From a virus, in IMG/VR virus record IMGVR_UViG_3300032236_001478, positions 17,624-81,623 of that record: 64,000 nt of DNA; one strand, 5' to 3'. The notes under the pieces were generated by a model. That model was given only the letters and a program-made list of their open reading frames with translations. It made no database searches and had not been told where the DNA came from. The position numbers and the translations under genes were made by a program. Below, in pieces: positions 7,224-16,206 of this stretch. The first letter of the stretch is position 1; the number at the start of each line of letters is the position of its first letter.

Positions 7224-8969
7224 ATGGGAGCATTATTAGAATCAGGTATGGTTGGTAACATCGGTCTTAAGCACCTTAGAGTTATCAAAGAAGATACCAT
7301 CAAAAAATGGGACGAATTAGGCTTTTTAGAAGGTTTAGACGGTCACCAAAAAGATAACATCGCGCAATTATATGAAAACCAAGCGTCTTACTTAATCAAC
7401 GAAGCAGCAGTAGCTGATGCGTCTGGTTCATTCGAGACTGTGGTATTCCCTATCATTCGTCGTGTGTTCTCTAAATTATTAGCTAACGACATCGTGTCTG
7501 TACAAGCTATGAACTTACCAATTGGTAAATTATTCTACTTCATTCCTAAGATTCAGGAAAGAAACGCTGGGGCTCACTACCATCCTTATGGTTACCCATC
7601 AAACTCTACTGATCCTAATGAAGGATACACTGGAGGTAACTTATATGACCGTTTCTATGAAACTGGTACTATGACAACTGGTGCTGATGCTGACGTAAAT
7701 TCAGGTTTATTTGACTACTCAAAAGGTCAATATTCTGCAGTTACTTTATCAGCAGTTTCAGCTGTTACTTTCTCAGCTGGTGTTGTTTCTGGTATTGCTG
7801 ATTCAGCTTTAACTGGTACATCAACTAACGCATCATTAGTTTTCAAATTTACTGGTTTCACTAAAGATGGTGAAGGTAAATTAATCGGGCCTAATGGTAA
7901 CGCAATGGATACTGAAGAATTCTTAGCTTCTGCAGTTGTAACTGTAGGTGGTACTGCTAGAAACTTCAATATCGTTACACAAAAATATGGTAAAGGTATC
8001 GTAGAATACGGTCAAAAAGTATCTACAACTAACTACCCTCAAGGTAACTACTACCAAGATACAGTTGACCAAGAAGGTTCAATGTATATCCAAGTAGATT
8101 TACAAAACTATAGTGCAACTTCAGGTTTCTCTAACATTACTTTAGCTAACAGCAATGTTGCAGGTACTGTTTCTTTAACTTACAGAGTGTATGACACTTT
8201 AGAATTTGAAGATCAAATTGGTGAGGTATCTTTTGATTTACAATCAGTAACAGTTTCTGTAACTGAAAGAAAATTAAGAGCTACATGGTCTCCAGAATTA
8301 GCTCAAGACGTTAGTGCATTCCACAACATCGATGCTGAAGCTGAATTAACAGCTTTATTATCTGAGCAAATCGCTGCAGAAGTTGACCGTGAAATTTTAC
8401 GTGACTTACGTAAAGGTGCTGCATGGACAGCTAAATGGGATTACAATGGTTGGAAGTACGGTGGTGCTAGTGGTGCAACTTTACAAGGTTACACTCAAAA
8501 AGACTGGAACCAAACTTTGGTTACTAAGATCAACCAAATCTCAGCTCAAATCCACAAAACTACGTTAAGAGGTGGTGCTAACTGGATCGTTGTTTCTTCA
8601 GAAGTTTCTGCAGTATTCGATGATTTAGAGTATTTCCACGTATCTAACGCAGAACCAGAGCAAGATCAATATAACATGGGTATTGAAAAAATAGGTTCAG
8701 TAGCTGGTCGTTACCAAGTTTACCGTGATCCTTATTTCCCAGCTAACAAAATCTTGATAGGCCACAAAGGTAAATCATTATTAGATGCTGGTTATATCTA
8801 CGCACCATATGTGCCATTACAATTAACTCCAACAATGTACAATCCATTCTCAATGACTCCAATCAAAGGTATCATGACTCGTTACGCGAAGAAAATGGTA
8901 AACAACCGTTACTTTGGTGTTATCACTGTAAGTGGTATCCAAGTGTTCGATATGAATACATTAAGATAA
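7224..8969 (+). CDS. 23: Major capsid protein (T4 gp23-like)
   Basis: Shell protein of the head. Family features seen: an N-terminal propeptide region ending in LINE|AAVADA (possible gp21 cleavage after Glu60), then FETVVFPIIRRVF and VQAMNLPIGKLFYF, which correspond to gp23's conserved region. The C-terminus has the conserved ending with ITVSGIQVFDMNTLR. Length 581 aa versus 521 aa in T4; extra residues fall in a Ser/Thr/Ala-rich insertion at about 165-290. The gene is 28 nt after the scaffold gene and is followed by a strong terminator. The leader ends TTCAAAA-ATG with no Shine-Dalgarno. Confidence 0.95.
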   Translation: MGALLESGMVGNIGLKHLRVIKEDTIKKWDELGFLEGLDGHQKDNIAQLYENQASYLINEAAVADASGSFETVVFPIIRRVFSKLLANDIVSVQAMNLPIGKLFYFIPKIQERNAGAHYHPYGYPSNSTDPNEGYTGGNLYDRFYETGTMTTGADADVNSGLFDYSKGQYSAVTLSAVSAVTFSAGVVSGIADSALTGTSTNASLVFKFTGFTKDGEGKLIGPNGNAMDTEEFLASAVVTVGGTARNFNIVTQKYGKGIVEYGQKVSTTNYPQGNYYQDTVDQEGSMYIQVDLQNYSATSGFSNITLANSNVAGTVSLTYRVYDTLEFEDQIGEVSFDLQSVTVSVTERKLRATWSPELAQDVSAFHNIDAEAELTALLSEQIAAEVDREILRDLRKGAAWTAKWDYNGWKYGGASGATLQGYTQKDWNQTLVTKINQISAQIHKTTLRGGANWIVVSSEVSAVFDDLEYFHVSNAEPEQDQYNMGIEKIGSVAGRYQVYRDPYFPANKILIGHKGKSLLDAGYIYAPYVPLQLTPTMYNPFSMTPIKGIMTRYAKKMVNNRYFGVITVSGIQVFDMNTLR

Positions 8970-8984
8970 TCTTAATCGGAATCA

Positions 8985-9016
8985 TAAAAAAACCCTCGAG
9001 AAATCGGGGGTTTTTT
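8985..9016 (+). terminator. Intrinsic terminator after capsid gene
   Basis: CCCTCGA (8993-8999) pairs with TCGGGGG (9004-9010) around a GAAA loop, flanked by a run of A before and six T after. Strong Rho-independent form. Confidence 0.9.
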
Positions 9017-9047
9017 ATTGTACAATATTTTTATTATATTATAAACT

Positions 9048-9344
9048 ATGGAATACGAAAAGCTTAGATTAGACGTTTTGCAGAAGCTTATTGACGAAAG
9101 AGGTATAACTTGTAAGAACAAGAAAGAAGAGATAATTAAGTACCTTAAAATGGACGATGAGGGTAAGTATATGTATGATATTACTTACGAAAGAACTCAA
9201 GGAGGTTACTTTGTTGGTATTGACATAAAAGATCACCAACACTTAATACAAATGAGTAAATTTATTGAGAAAGGGGAGGCTAGGCGATTAAATCGTTATG
9301 AAAATAATCGTATAATGTATTTTTCTAGTGTAAAATTAATGTAA
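9048..9344 (+). CDS. Small protein with SAP-like N-terminal motif
   Basis: 98 aa. Residues about 5-34 (LRLDVLQKLIDERGI then KKEEIIKYLK) have the spacing of a SAP helix-extended loop-helix, a putative DNA-binding motif. The C-terminal half is unassigned. It has its own position after the capsid terminator. A near-match to the late box (TATTTTTA at 9026-9033) lies 14 nt ahead of the ATG. Its stop directly abuts that of the convergent gene. Could bind DNA during packaging or late expression, but this is inference. Confidence 0.7.
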   Translation: MEYEKLRLDVLQKLIDERGITCKNKKEEIIKYLKMDDEGKYMYDITYERTQGGYFVGIDIKDHQHLIQMSKFIEKGEARRLNRYENNRIMYFSSVKLM

Positions 9345-10070
9345 TTACCAAGCTTTACAACTCCAATATCTTGCTTTCCAACGTGGTCCCGGATTTTCAC
9401 AATGATGTCTTGCTCTAAACGATTTACGATGAGATGGTATGTTTTTTTTAATTCTCATGTTAGGATCACCAAAATTAACCTTAACAACATTACCTTTATC
9501 ATTTTTAACATAAACAGAACGTTTTTTAGGCCCATTAGGGGTTAAAAATGGTTTACCAAGTTGAACTTTACGTCCTTGGTATTCAGCTTCATTTAATATA
9601 TCGTCAGCAATAAAATCTGTAGATTGAACTATACCAAATTCATCTTCTTCGATAATTGTACTTTCGTCAATTGGAACACAGTTAGGAACTTGTTTACCGT
9701 CTTTTTCTTTTGTTCCGTATGCTCTATAACCTTTCCAACAAGGATTTTTCATTTTCTTTTTACCTTCGTTCATACTGAATTGATTCATATCCGCAGATAC
9801 TGGTTCTTCATCAGCTTGATGACCTTTGGTTTCATTCATAATAAAATCAAATACTTGATCCATTAATGATTTAGCTTCGGTCATATGATCGTCAGCCCAA
9901 TCATGTCCTTGACTTAAAAGTTGGTCAATTGTTGATGGATCAATTTGTCTAAGCAATTTACATTGTCTTTCTATTTGATCTAAATTCTGGAAGAACATAT
10001 AGTTTTCTTCCATTTTTTCATTTTCAATTAATCTTTTAAGTTGTGATTCGGTTAAAATTATCTTTTGCAT
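9345..10070 (-). CDS. Virion-associated hypothetical protein with conserved phage C-terminal module
   Basis: 241 aa. The N-terminus (KIILTESQLKRLIENE) is a short amphipathic helix motif resembling leaders seen on other proteins of such phages. A middle segment NPCWKGYRAYGTKEKDGK (about 108-125) and a basic C-terminus with MRIKKNIPSHRKSFRARHHC and a final YWSCKAW match short modules I recall from many T4-like cyanophage and flavophage proteins (DUF6321-like). The three-Cys C-terminal region might bind a metal or cross-link. A TATTTATA box only 4 nt upstream of the ATG indicates late expression. Role unknown; a head-internal protein is possible because the N-terminus could act as a capsid-targeting peptide. 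Confidence 0.7.
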   Translation of the reverse strand: MQKIILTESQLKRLIENEKMEENYMFFQNLDQIERQCKLLRQIDPSTIDQLLSQGHDWADDHMTEAKSLMDQVFDFIMNETKGHQADEEPVSADMNQFSMNEGKKKMKNPCWKGYRAYGTKEKDGKQVPNCVPIDESTIIEEDEFGIVQSTDFIADDILNEAEYQGRKVQLGKPFLTPNGPKKRSVYVKNDKGNVVKVNFGDPNMRIKKNIPSHRKSFRARHHCENPGPRWKARYWSCKAW

Positions 10071-10074
10071 AATC

Positions 10075-10082
10075 TATAAATA
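10075..10082 (-). promoter_or_regulatory. Late-promoter-like box, 4 nt from start codon
   Basis: Reads TATTTATA on the - strand, followed by GATT and the ATG at 10070. The spacing leaves almost no room for a leader. Confidence 0.5.
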
Positions 10083-11480
10083 TTACTTTTCAGATACAAT
10101 TTCAAATTTGATTGTATCTTTATACATTATTTCTTCATTATTAACTATAGCTTTAAATTCTAGATAGTATTCTCTAGGTATTAAATAAGTTGTGTCTATC
10201 ATGAATGAATTTTCATTAGATTTATCCATTAATGTCCATTCATGAATTGGTACTTGAATATGTCCACCTTCGTCAACCCAAATTCTATAAAAAACATTGT
10301 CTAATAATACTGTTCTAGGGTTGTTAATATCTCTAAATGAAACAACTACTTTTCTTTTTTCACCACTTTGTAATTTTTCATTTAATCTTAAACCATAATA
10401 CTGAACAGCATATCTAGTAAATTGAGTTTCATTACCACCAATCTTTATTTGATTTGTAATTGGGTATGGAACAAATTTTTGAGAAACATCTGCTAATGCA
10501 ACTTGATTTATTTGTAAGTTTTTCCATTTATCATAATAAAATCTTTTACCGTCACAAGTTACGTTCTCAATACCAAAAGTCACTTTATATACACCACATC
10601 TAACATGTGTTACATCTAAATTACTTAATCCGCTAATTACGTTACCATTAGAATCTGTAATATCAACTACAGGCATTAAATCTAAGTTAATGCAATTTGT
10701 ACCTTGAGAAACATATAAGTATAAATTTTGCTCTAGTTGTTCAACAAAATTATCTCTGTTATCCATGATTGTATCGTCAAAATAAGACTCTACATAAGGC
10801 TCAAAGAATGTTTGGGTATATTTGGTAAAGAATGCTACAGATTGGTCTACATCAGGAGATAATTGAGAATATACCACAGCAAATGCTAGCCCTAATCCTT
10901 GGTCTGTCGCACCAGAAACTAATATGCTATTTACATAATCAGTTATATCAAAATCAATATTCTCAAATCCATTATCAAAATGGATTACACTTCCTGAAGT
11001 GCCGGCAACAATAGTAGGTGAATCATTGTAAACACCTACTGTGGACCATTGATCTAAAGTATTTCTGTAAAACCAGTTAGAAGGTCTTTCGTCATATGTT
11101 TTGTTACCAGAAACAAAGTCATAGCTTTCATTTTGATAATCAAAACCAATACCTTCATCCCAATATTCATCTTCTGGTATTTGGAAAAGAATTAAATCAA
11201 AAGAAGTTGCTCTGTCTCTACCAGTTGTTCTATTTTCACCCTTTAATCCCTCGTCACCAAAAATTGTATTTGTAAGGTGTAAAGTGTGTTTTGTATTAGA
11301 ATCAACAATTACTTCGTTGTTGTCAACTCTTCTTTTTAATTCAGTAAAATCTACTTTAAATAAAAATTTTGAGAATCCTGAGCCATAAAATATCTCAGTT
11401 GTTGGATTTTTTGCAGTGTTAACCTGCATATCCTTAATAATTGTGTTGTTTTTCTCAAAATATGAACGGAAATACGACAT
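10083..11480 (-). CDS. Putative virion structural protein, beta-rich
   Basis: 465-aa protein with no recognisable catalytic motif. The central part (FDITDYVNSILVSG then DQGLGLAFAVVY, about 177-210) resembles carbohydrate-binding/DNRLRE-like beta-sandwich domains. The C-terminal 130 residues look like a beta-sandwich carrying strands such as KRKVVVSFRDI. It has its own TATTTATA box 10 nt upstream. It is adjacent to a baseplate spike-like gene in the same orientation, which suggests a tail or baseplate appendage. No signal peptide or membrane segment. Confidence 0.65.
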   Translation of the reverse strand: MSYFRSYFEKNNTIIKDMQVNTAKNPTTEIFYGSGFSKFLFKVDFTELKRRVDNNEVIVDSNTKHTLHLTNTIFGDEGLKGENRTTGRDRATSFDLILFQIPEDEYWDEGIGFDYQNESYDFVSGNKTYDERPSNWFYRNTLDQWSTVGVYNDSPTIVAGTSGSVIHFDNGFENIDFDITDYVNSILVSGATDQGLGLAFAVVYSQLSPDVDQSVAFFTKYTQTFFEPYVESYFDDTIMDNRDNFVEQLEQNLYLYVSQGTNCINLDLMPVVDITDSNGNVISGLSNLDVTHVRCGVYKVTFGIENVTCDGKRFYYDKWKNLQINQVALADVSQKFVPYPITNQIKIGGNETQFTRYAVQYYGLRLNEKLQSGEKRKVVVSFRDINNPRTVLLDNVFYRIWVDEGGHIQVPIHEWTLMDKSNENSFMIDTTYLIPREYYLEFKAIVNNEEIMYKDTIKFEIVSEK

Positions 11481-11490
11481 TTCTTTTTAT

Positions 11491-11498
11491 TATAAATA
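11491..11498 (-). promoter_or_regulatory. Late-promoter-like box
   Basis: Reads TATTTATA on the - strand, 10 nt before the ATG at 11480, in the gap after the upstream gene. Confidence 0.5.
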
Positions 11499-11503
11499 TC
11501 CAA

Positions 11504-13039
11504 TTAGTTGATTCTAATTGAATTGTTCAATAAGTCATTTTCCAGGGTATTGATTTGATTCTGTAATCTTATAAAATTAGGATCTTCCTTAACAAGAGGA
11601 TCAGTAAGATTATGCTGATGACTTTCGAATAAATCCATCATAGCTTTCAATACGTCCACTAATACTTCACCTCTAACTAAAGCATAGGTATTTGGTTCAA
11701 TATCTTGTATATAGTTTTCTTGGGTTGGTTCATAATTGTCAACTTTCTTGAAATCAATTATCTTCTCAAATTCATTGGTATCAGTTGAAACAAAATAAAT
11801 CCTATCTGATTTTAATGCTGCAAAAGTTTGTTCTTGATTTACATCACTTTTAACAAGTGCTTTTTGTATTTCTTTTTTTGTTGTTATTGGTGGTTTAGCA
11901 CTATAACTAGAATAAATTAAACCGCTTTTAACATAATTGAAAATTGAGACATTTTGGAATATTAAAACTCTATTATTAGTTTCAGTCGGGCCTAAATTTC
12001 TATTTTGACATTCATCGGTAGGTCTAAAATAAAATGGGTGCATATCAGTTTCCTTATATGTGTTAGCGACTCTATTTAAACCATATTTGTGTAGTAAATT
12101 AATAGTGTTTCTGATTGTCACATAACATTGTATGTTACCAGAAGCACCAGTAATTGTAAATGTTGGCGTAGTGGTATCGTTATTATTCTTTAAGAAATAA
12201 TTATTTGGATTTAATAGAATACATTTTTCGTTTATTGCTGAATCACCTAATTTAACATTTTCAATTCTGAAATCTGTTCCAGCATTTTCTGTATTGTACA
12301 CGAAAAAGTTAATGTTCTGTGTATCACCAGTAAAATTATCAATTGAATATTCTATCATATATTTTACTTGACCAGTAGCCCCAGATGTGCTTTCAACAAC
12401 AATATCTTGATATTCTAAAACATGTGGAAATTTCTTAAGGTGTAGTGTTGCAGTTCTATCGGCCATTATTGGCTTAGAAGCTAACGCTACTTTCTGTTCA
12501 TCATTAGCAAAATCTTTACTAATTAATTTACCACCTCTTAAATTGATACCATTTTCAGTAAACACGACATCTGATCCAGATCTACCATAAATTGCATAAT
12601 CGGTTGGTTTTGCTAATGAATTTTTAGTTCTATCATCATAATAGTAACCCTTTCTGGTTCCTTCATTGATAAACATTTTAGGTCCGAAATCATTAGACAT
12701 CCCATAAGTTGTATGAGTAAGTTGGTTACCAAAAAATTGACCGTTTTTTGTGAAATCATGTGTAGTTGTAAATGGCCCAGGAATATAAAAAACGTTAACC
12801 CTGTCTTTATCAGTATCAAATTGTAATATCATTACAGATTGACCCGAATATGGGATTGGATTTATTTGATAAGGTAAAAGTGGACTAGCAACAAATTTAT
12901 CATCTCTTGACCATTCAACATAGTTGTCTTTGGCTTTTTCAACCTCACCAGTTAATTCATTATATGTTGAATAACGAATTCTACCAATTCCTAATGGGTC
13001 TATATTATCTCTTACAATACCAACGTCAATTATTTTCAT
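11504..13039 (-). CDS. Baseplate central spike-like protein with gp5-type OB fold
   Basis: 511 aa. The N-terminus (GIVRDNIDPLGIGRIR, residues 7-22) has the GxVxDxxDPxxxGRVRV signature of the OB-fold of T4 gp5, VgrG and related spike proteins; a second conserved part follows (PLLPYQINPIPYSGQSVMILQF). The C-terminus contains DLFESHQHNLTDPL, like the His-containing end of spike proteins, followed by a short coiled coil. I see no lysozyme domain, so this would be a spike without the muramidase present in T4 gp5. It overlaps the upstream gene by 4 nt (start/stop overlap). Confidence 0.7.
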   Translation of the reverse strand: MKIIDVGIVRDNIDPLGIGRIRYSTYNELTGEVEKAKDNYVEWSRDDKFVASPLLPYQINPIPYSGQSVMILQFDTDKDRVNVFYIPGPFTTTHDFTKNGQFFGNQLTHTTYGMSNDFGPKMFINEGTRKGYYYDDRTKNSLAKPTDYAIYGRSGSDVVFTENGINLRGGKLISKDFANDEQKVALASKPIMADRTATLHLKKFPHVLEYQDIVVESTSGATGQVKYMIEYSIDNFTGDTQNINFFVYNTENAGTDFRIENVKLGDSAINEKCILLNPNNYFLKNNNDTTTPTFTITGASGNIQCYVTIRNTINLLHKYGLNRVANTYKETDMHPFYFRPTDECQNRNLGPTETNNRVLIFQNVSIFNYVKSGLIYSSYSAKPPITTKKEIQKALVKSDVNQEQTFAALKSDRIYFVSTDTNEFEKIIDFKKVDNYEPTQENYIQDIEPNTYALVRGEVLVDVLKAMMDLFESHQHNLTDPLVKEDPNFIRLQNQINTLENDLLNNSIRIN

Positions 13040-13236
13040 TTGTTAATCCTTTTTTTAATCTCGTCGTTTACGTCATTATACATTTTTTCAATAGTATCTA
13101 AATGTCTAGTAAGACTTATAATTAAATCTTTTGTTTTGTTAAATTCGGTTTCTAATTGTTGGGAAACAACATATAAATCCTTATTGGATTTGTTTTCAAG
13201 GTTTTCCACTATTTCAACTAATTTTTCCTTTTCCAT
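13036..13236 (-). CDS. Small coiled-coil protein
   Basis: 66 aa, almost entirely heptad-like (VEIVENLENKSNKDL, then QQLETEFNKTKDLI), highly charged. It sits between the 627-aa protein gene and the spike-like gene, 1 nt after the former and overlapping the latter by 4 nt, so translation is probably coupled. An assembly chaperone or small structural partner is possible. No homologue recognised. Confidence 0.65.
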   Translation of the reverse strand: MEKEKLVEIVENLENKSNKDLYVVSQQLETEFNKTKDLIISLTRHLDTIEKMYNDVNDEIKKRINK

Positions 13237-13237
13237 T

Positions 13238-15121
13238 TTACAATTTAATTCCTGCTGTTTTTATTATACCAGGTGGTAAAATTAATGGTCCGGATAAACC
13301 TGGGATTGGTATTATTGCAGCTTGGTTACCACTTAATATTTTACTATTTTGGCTGTTCTCATCATCATGACCTTTAACTATAGAAGAAAATACGTGATTT
13401 AATTTATTAGTTGTACCATGAATTGGGGATGTATTAACACCCTTATTGTTAGCCATTTTAGTTATATTCATAATAGCTCTTGTTTGGCTATATCCGCTTC
13501 TATAATCAGCTAAGGATAATAAGAATCCAGGTATGTTCAAGCTAAAGCTAGCTGCCGATAATGCGGTTTGTATTGCGTTTGTGATCAATTTATAAAGTAC
13601 TTGACAGTTATCTAAATTTTGATCTAATATTTTTTTCAATATAGCAATTAAAGAAGCCACAATAGCATAGTATCTTTTATACTTCTCTTTCAATATACTT
13701 AATGCTGTAATTTTAAGAAAATCTAAAAGATCTTTTTTGATTCTAATCCAAAATTCATGTATAAATTTCCAATATAATTTTTTTACAATCTTAAAGAATA
13801 ATTTATATAATTTTTTTACAATATCTTTAACTTTCTCAGCACCACCATTAATCAATTTATATATTAAAACAATTGGTAATAACATTTTTGGTGATAGCAC
13901 GGCAGCGATCATTGCATATGGCATGTTTAAGTTGAAATTATTAAACACACTAGCATGAAAGTCTTCAGGTGTTAGTCCACTATCAGATGCATCATGTGCA
14001 TCATTCGCCATGTTTTCTAAGAAATCATTTACCTTATCTGCTAAATCATTATTTGGTAAATAAACAAAATCCTCTAAGTGTTTTGTTGGAATAGGGTACT
14101 CAAAATTATTACAATCAGCAAATTTCATGACTCTTCTAAATCTTCTAGATTCATCATCTAAATCAATACCTTCAACGTCATCAAAATTGAAATAAAATTC
14201 AACGTCTTCATCATTTTCCTCAAATTGAGGTTCGTTCTGATTTAGACCTGTTTTTTTTGGTGTACCACAGTTTGCGAAAATCTTTGATAATACTCTGTTT
14301 AATTCATTTAAACTAATATTAAATCTTTGTGAGTTATCATCACCCATACTAAGTAACAATATAGCCATTCTCATAACATCTGGCTTTTTTGGTACGTGTA
14401 TATTAGAAAAGAAATTTTTAAGAAAGCTCCCAACAGTCATATTATTTCCGGTTAAACCAGAAAACCCATAACTTTGTGAATCTTCTTTCCAATAAACAGT
14501 AAATAATTCCTGATTTGGTGCAATCATGAAATGGTATGGTTGATGATTTGTAAATAAATCATGTAATTTTCTATTAATTTGTTGACCGACGTCTGTGATG
14601 TCTTCATATAAAACTTGACCCATTTTAGCTAATGGATCTATGGTTAGAACATTTAATAAATCAAAGTCACTTGGCAGTAACTCCATTGTATCAGATGGTA
14701 TCGGCGTTTCAGAACCACAAATACCATCCCCAGCAAAAAAAACATCTTGAGAAGCTTCTAATACAATTTGTTGTACTGATTTCATTGTGATGTCAACAGA
14801 CTCTTCAATAATTTGTTTAAGTCTATTTTTTACCGGTAATTTATATTTTGATGCTTGATATTTTTGAGATGTGCCTAGGAATGGCTCAACCATTTCACAC
14901 ACATCCTTAAACACATTTGATGCGTTTTCTTTTTTTCTTTTTAACTTAGATTTTAAGTCAGATAATTTTTTAGGATATTGACCTTGTTGAGATGGTAAAT
15001 CCTTGATCAAAGAATCTTTCAACGAATCATTATCTTGAAGATTCGGATCATCGTTTATACTGTGTATAACAGATATAGTTGAACGAATGTCTTGTTTTTG
15101 ATCTTGTATATTATTAGCCAT
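13238..15121 (-). CDS. Large protein with hydrophobic/basic helical region, baseplate cluster
   Basis: 627 aa, family not recognised. The N-terminal 60 residues are charged. Residues about 401-424 are strongly hydrophobic (MPYAMIAAVLSPKMLLPIVLI), followed by a Lys/aromatic-rich amphipathic stretch at 425-480 and another hydrophobic helix at 484-499. The last 25 residues are Pro/Gly/Ile-rich. The gene overlaps its upstream neighbour by one base and precedes the coiled-coil and spike-like genes. A membrane-interacting tail component, or a protein with a buried hydrophobic helical core, is inferred from this pattern. No signal peptide. Confidence 0.7.
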   Translation of the reverse strand: MANNIQDQKQDIRSTISVIHSINDDPNLQDNDSLKDSLIKDLPSQQGQYPKKLSDLKSKLKRKKENASNVFKDVCEMVEPFLGTSQKYQASKYKLPVKNRLKQIIEESVDITMKSVQQIVLEASQDVFFAGDGICGSETPIPSDTMELLPSDFDLLNVLTIDPLAKMGQVLYEDITDVGQQINRKLHDLFTNHQPYHFMIAPNQELFTVYWKEDSQSYGFSGLTGNNMTVGSFLKNFFSNIHVPKKPDVMRMAILLLSMGDDNSQRFNISLNELNRVLSKIFANCGTPKKTGLNQNEPQFEENDEDVEFYFNFDDVEGIDLDDESRRFRRVMKFADCNNFEYPIPTKHLEDFVYLPNNDLADKVNDFLENMANDAHDASDSGLTPEDFHASVFNNFNLNMPYAMIAAVLSPKMLLPIVLIYKLINGGAEKVKDIVKKLYKLFFKIVKKLYWKFIHEFWIRIKKDLLDFLKITALSILKEKYKRYYAIVASLIAILKKILDQNLDNCQVLYKLITNAIQTALSAASFSLNIPGFLLSLADYRSGYSQTRAIMNITKMANNKGVNTSPIHGTTNKLNHVFSSIVKGHDDENSQNSKILSGNQAAIIPIPGLSGPLILPPGIIKTAGIKL

Positions 15122-15492
15122 TACAATTCGTAAGTACTTGATTTATTATCATCAATGTCACCCATCATTTTTTCAAGGATGGCTCTGTCTTCATCAGATA
15201 ACTCTAATTTACCAGCTGGTCCACCTTTTGGTCCTGACATTTGTTTAAGTAAAACACTTTGTAATTTAACTAACGAGATTTTCTTCTCGGTACAGTCGTT
15301 TAATATTTTTTGTTGTTCTTTGATTACAGGACCAATCGTACTCATATCTTCAGCGTCTTTCATGAAAGACATCATTTTACGAAGAATGGTAGATGCGGTA
15401 TTTCTGTTTTCAACCACATCATTATAGATTTCCTGCATTAAAGCTAAAGCTGATTCAACATTTAAGCTTATATTACTTCTAGGTGTTCTCAT
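15121..15492 (-). CDS. Hypothetical helical protein, first gene of baseplate-type operon
   Basis: 123 aa, mainly helical, with a flexible GPKGGPAG linker at about 91-98 and an acidic C-terminus. It starts the - strand operon running to 11504. A TATTTATT box lies 4 nt before the ATG. Its last base overlaps the start of the 627-aa protein gene. No family recognised. Confidence 0.7.
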   Translation of the reverse strand: MRTPRSNISLNVESALALMQEIYNDVVENRNTASTILRKMMSFMKDAEDMSTIGPVIKEQQKILNDCTEKKISLVKLQSVLLKQMSGPKGGPAGKLELSDEDRAILEKMMGDIDDNKSSTYEL

Positions 15493-15496
15493 ACTA

Positions 15497-15504
15497 AATA
15501 AATA
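15497..15504 (-). promoter_or_regulatory. Late-promoter-like box, 4 nt from start codon
   Basis: Reads TATTTATT on the - strand, followed by TAGT-ATG (15492). It differs from the main motif at the last base only. Confidence 0.45.
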
Positions 15505-15507
15505 GAT

Positions 15508-16206
15508 TTAATCTAAAAACCCAGCAATTATACCTTCGTATATCTTCTTAAATCTTTTTAGCGAAATTCTTATTTCTTTGGTTGATAAAGAAGTCATTTC
15601 TCTTAGTGATAGTAAAATAAGGTTCTTATTGAATTTATTACCCTCACCAACCTGAAAAATCTTATCGAAATTACTAAAGATCTCTAAAAGGGCGTAACCT
15701 AGTTTAGTCTCATTTTCGTTTAGATTTTCATTCTCAATGAAGTCTTCTAGAGATATCGTCAGTTTAATAATAACGTCTCGATAGTCGATAATATATTCAT
15801 CTATAACATAAGACAAATCAGATCTTTCTTCAATATCAGATGAGATGTCATCATAAGAAACACTACGATTTTGTTCTTTAGTGTCTTTCTGTATGGCACC
15901 CATAAGGTAATTCTTACAAATTGTACCAAAATAAGAATATGCTTTGTGATTTGCAGTTGGGTCAAATTTGTTTATTTTTGTTATAAGAAATGACATGGTA
16001 TCGGTATGAATTTCCTCAAATTCCATGTCTTTCCTATAAAGCTTGTAACGGCGGATAATACTTTCCACCATAATAATCAGGGGTTCTCTTAAATATTCAT
16101 TGAATATCTTGTTACGTTCATCATCGGATTCGGATTGGAGATATCGTACAACCGCTTGTTCTTGATCCTCCCCAAAATATATTTTTTGGGTTCGTTTTCT
16201 TGGCAT
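15508..16206 (-). CDS. 55: Late-transcription sigma factor (T4 gp55-like)
   Basis: 232 aa. The central part (ESIIRRYKLYRKDMEFEEIH, then NKFDPTANHKAYSYFGTICKNYL, about 53-110) is the region-2 core of sigma-70-type factors, in the compact form of T4 gp55, followed by a shorter basic C-terminal helix bundle. In T4, gp55 directs host RNA polymerase to late promoters with coactivators gp33 and gp45; neither of those is visible here. It is the last gene of a - strand run with two glycosyltransferases and abuts the GT2 gene (stop next to start). It is the best candidate to read the TATTTATA boxes of this window. Confidence 0.85.
   Translation of the reverse strand: MPRKRTQKIYFGEDQEQAVVRYLQSESDDERNKIFNEYLREPLIIMVESIIRRYKLYRKDMEFEEIHTDTMSFLITKINKFDPTANHKAYSYFGTICKNYLMGAIQKDTKEQNRSVSYDDISSDIEERSDLSYVIDEYIIDYRDVIIKLTISLEDFIENENLNENETKLGYALLEIFSNFDKIFQVGEGNKFNKNLILLSLREMTSLSTKEIRISLKRFKKIYEGIIAGFLD

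Noticed and set aside
9026-9033. TATTTTTA before the SAP-like gene as a late box
   Set aside because: It differs within the core of the motif, so I did not list it as a promoter.
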